Shown: positions 62,628 through 64,000 of the stretch, piece after piece
How positions within the stretch are numbered: position 1 is the first letter of the stretch
Layout of the letters: each line of letters opens with the position of its first letter
Source of the DNA: Amycolatopsis bullii
GTDB taxonomy: Bacteria > Actinomycetota > Actinomycetes > Mycobacteriales > Pseudonocardiaceae
NCBI RefSeq assembly: GCF_014654205.1
Contig: NZ_BNAW01000001.1
Location: forward strand, 1 to 64,000
DNA: 64,000 nt
Direction of reading: 5' to 3'
Translations under genes and position numbers: made by a program
The notes under the pieces: model-generated
Database searches by the model: none
Told to the model about the DNA's origin: nothing
The model's input: only the letters and a program-made list of their open reading frames with translations

Positions 62628-62661
62628 TGGACGAACAGTCCAAGCTTAGACGTACCGTCTA
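62628..62661. promoter_or_regulatory. Two inverted repeats in the promoter of the PLP-enzyme operon
   Basis: TGGAC-N5-GTCCA (62628-62642) and TAGACG-N3-CGTCTA (62647-62661), both perfect and adjacent. TAAGCT on the minus strand (62648-62643) between them may be a -10. Likely autoregulatory operators of the DauR-like protein. Confidence 0.6.
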
Positions 62662-63308
62662 GTGCTACTGCGGAGTACGCGAAATGTCTTCAGCTTCTTC
62701 TCAGGAAAGGCTTGTAACGCACGGGCGGAAAATTTCGATCACCTCCTGCTGGCCGGCGTACCGCTGGTGGCTGCCCGAATACCGCCGGTCGTCCCCGGCG
62801 GGGTGGCCGCGGCCGCCGATGTCCCCGTTCGTGGTCTTGTGAGCACCGAGAATCCGGCGGCTGCGGCCAATCCACTGTGGACCAGCAGCGCTCTGTGCGG
62901 GGCTGCCACGTATTCTTCGCTCGATTCTTCCGATGCTCCCGAAATGCACCAAGAAATCACCGAAGACAACCGGGGAAGAGTGGTGCGTGCGGGTCGCCGA
63001 AGCGAACATTTCCGCACGCGCGCTTTACCGGCGGGATAAGCGCGGCGACGCGCGGGGAAACGGCGGACCCGACGGTCGGCGTGGTCCGGTCCGGCCAGCG
63101 CGGCCGCGTCCGTCAGGTGGGATGGCTTGCGCCGTCCGGCGCCGCGGACCGGGTGGACCACGCCGGGGAACCGGTCTGCCACGCCCGGTCGGGGCAATGG
63201 TGGCGCCCCCGCGAGGGGGAGAACGTGACGGCGACGTTAAATTCTTGCGCCGTCGGCCTGGTCGATCCCGAATTTTCTGAACCTCGGCTATGAAATCGCG
63301 GGGGGTTG
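62662..63308. other. Long intergenic region with no confident gene
   Basis: Several open frames exist on both strands but none gives a recognisable protein or consistent codon bias. Base composition is less GC-rich than the flanking genes over 62660-62760 and again after 63230. It separates two oppositely transcribed units and may hold upstream regulatory DNA for the gene at 63382 or a decayed gene. Confidence 0.4.
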
Positions 63309-63338
63309 TTGACGGCACCGAAGGAACCCGCTTAAGTA
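63309..63338 (+). promoter_or_regulatory. Promoter of the gene at 63382
   Basis: TTGACG at 63309-63314, 17-base spacer, TTAAGT at 63332-63337. The surrounding AT-rich patch fits a strong start site about 45 bases before the ATG. Confidence 0.65.
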
Positions 63339-63381
63339 CTCCCCGTTACCCTTCACCCTTTCGTGCGTAGCGGGAGTTCCC

Positions 63382-64000
63382 ATGCGTCTCTCGAAAGACG
63401 ACTCCGTGCCGGCCGAGCTGGTCGTCGCCGTGTCGCCGCTGCGATGGCCGTCGGCGCGCGGGGTCGCCGCCGCGGCACGCGGGGGCGGGCTCGGCGTGCT
63501 CGACCTGACGGCCGGGGGTGCCGCGGCCGCGGAAGAACTCGCGCTGCTGGGCGAATGGGGTGTCCCGGCGTTCGGCGTCCGGGTGGCGCGACCGGCCGAC
63601 CTGCCCGACGCCGTGACCACCGTGCTGCTGACCGAGGACGCCGGGTGCACGCCGCAGGACTTCCCGGGACGGCACGTGCTGGCCGAGGTCACCTCCCGGG
63701 CCGCGGCCCGCCGGGCCGTCGCGGCCGGTGTCCACGGCCTGATCGCCCGCGGCCACGAATGCGGCGGCCGGGTCGGGGAACTGAGCACGTTCGTCCTGCT
63801 GCAGGCCCTGCTCGCCGACGACACCTTCGCCGTCCCGGTGTGGGCAGCGGGCGGCATCGGGCCGCAAACCGCCGCGGCCGCCGTCGCGGGCGGCGCGGCC
63901 GGGGTCGTCGTCGACACGCAGCTCGCGCTGCTGCCGGAAGCCGAACTGCCCTCGGCGCTCACCACCGCCGTCACCGGCCTCGACGGCTCGGAAACGACCG
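63382..64000 (+). CDS. Nitronate-monooxygenase-like domain, N-terminus of a longer protein (runs off the window)
   Basis: 206 codons without a stop to the window edge. ATG at 63382 has GGGAG five bases upstream. The translation has LVVAVSPLRWPSARGVAAAARG, GGLGVLDLTAGG, AGVHGLIARGHECGGRVGEL and VPVWAAGGIGPQTAAAAVAGGAAGVVVDTQLALLPE. These resemble the FMN-binding TIM barrel of nitronate monooxygenase/FabK/PfaD proteins (GHExGG plus GGI..Q.A..). The same domain also opens some giant polyketide/polyunsaturated-fatty-acid-synthase-like proteins; whether this gene continues as a multidomain synthase can only be told to the right of the window. Confidence 0.6.
   Translation, partial: MRLSKDDSVPAELVVAVSPLRWPSARGVAAAARGGGLGVLDLTAGGAAAAEELALLGEWGVPAFGVRVARPADLPDAVTTVLLTEDAGCTPQDFPGRHVLAEVTSRAAARRAVAAGVHGLIARGHECGGRVGELSTFVLLQALLADDTFAVPVWAAGGIGPQTAAAAVAGGAAGVVVDTQLALLPEAELPSALTTAVTGLDGSETT

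Noticed and set aside
62739..63197. Minus-strand and plus-strand frames in the gap before the last gene
   Set aside because: Codon usage irregular, no ribosome-binding site, no recognisable domain; treated as intergenic.

Overview
The window is a very GC-rich chromosomal segment with strong third-position GC bias, frequent GTG starts and tightly overlapping stop/start codons. An Lsr2 nucleoid protein, a LexA-type SOS box on dinB, leaderless-looking promoters and the overall gene content point to a filamentous actinomycete, most likely Pseudonocardiaceae (Amycolatopsis-like). That placement is inference from style; no rRNA or tRNA gene is present to confirm it. I see no insertion sequence, integrase or CRISPR array.

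Left part (1-10.7 kb): a secreted DUF1996 protein and a secreted glycoside hydrolase are divergent and share mirror-image TTGACA promoters, each followed by an identical 14-bp palindrome. Then come a VOC protein, an AraC regulator, an XRE/ImmA-type protease/membrane-protein triad, a 2H phosphoesterase, a Cys-rich protein, DNA polymerase IV and Lsr2.

Centre (11.1-29.4 kb): what appears to be a complete oxalate/formate module. It holds two OFA-family transporters, FdhD, SucCD with a LysR gene, a ThDP decarboxylase, formyl-CoA transferase (Frc), an ADP-forming acyl-CoA synthetase, a GntR/FCD regulator, a PanE2-like ketopantoate-reductase homologue (candidate oxalyl-CoA reductase) and an NAD-dependent formate dehydrogenase. 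The FDH catalytic subunit is split into two genes at a domain boundary. A motif ATACnGyATrCAAT recurs at three intergenic points of this block and probably is the GntR operator. Oxalate would be imported, activated to oxalyl-CoA, then either decarboxylated to formyl-CoA and formate (burned by FDH to make NADH) or reduced to glyoxylate.

29.6-33.1 kb holds three cell-wall or secreted genes. 33.2-44 kb holds glyoxylate and purine genes: hyi-glxR-gcl, a three-subunit xanthine dehydrogenase, guanine deaminase, a purine permease, an allophanate-hydrolase-like protein and glycerate kinase. These take glyoxylate to 2-phosphoglycerate, so oxalate carbon assimilation and purine salvage or catabolism meet here.

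Right part (44-64 kb): AKR/TetR pair, GH15 glucoamylase-type enzyme, an SPFH/NAD-kinase-like operon divergent from an NrtR-like Nudix regulator with two palindromes overlying the promoter, beta-galactosidase with its LacI regulator, amino-acid permease plus glutaminase, a large SF1 helicase with an odd Gly/Ala-rich segment, a PLP enzyme with a DauR-like regulator, and the 5' end of a nitronate-monooxygenase-like reading frame that runs off the window.
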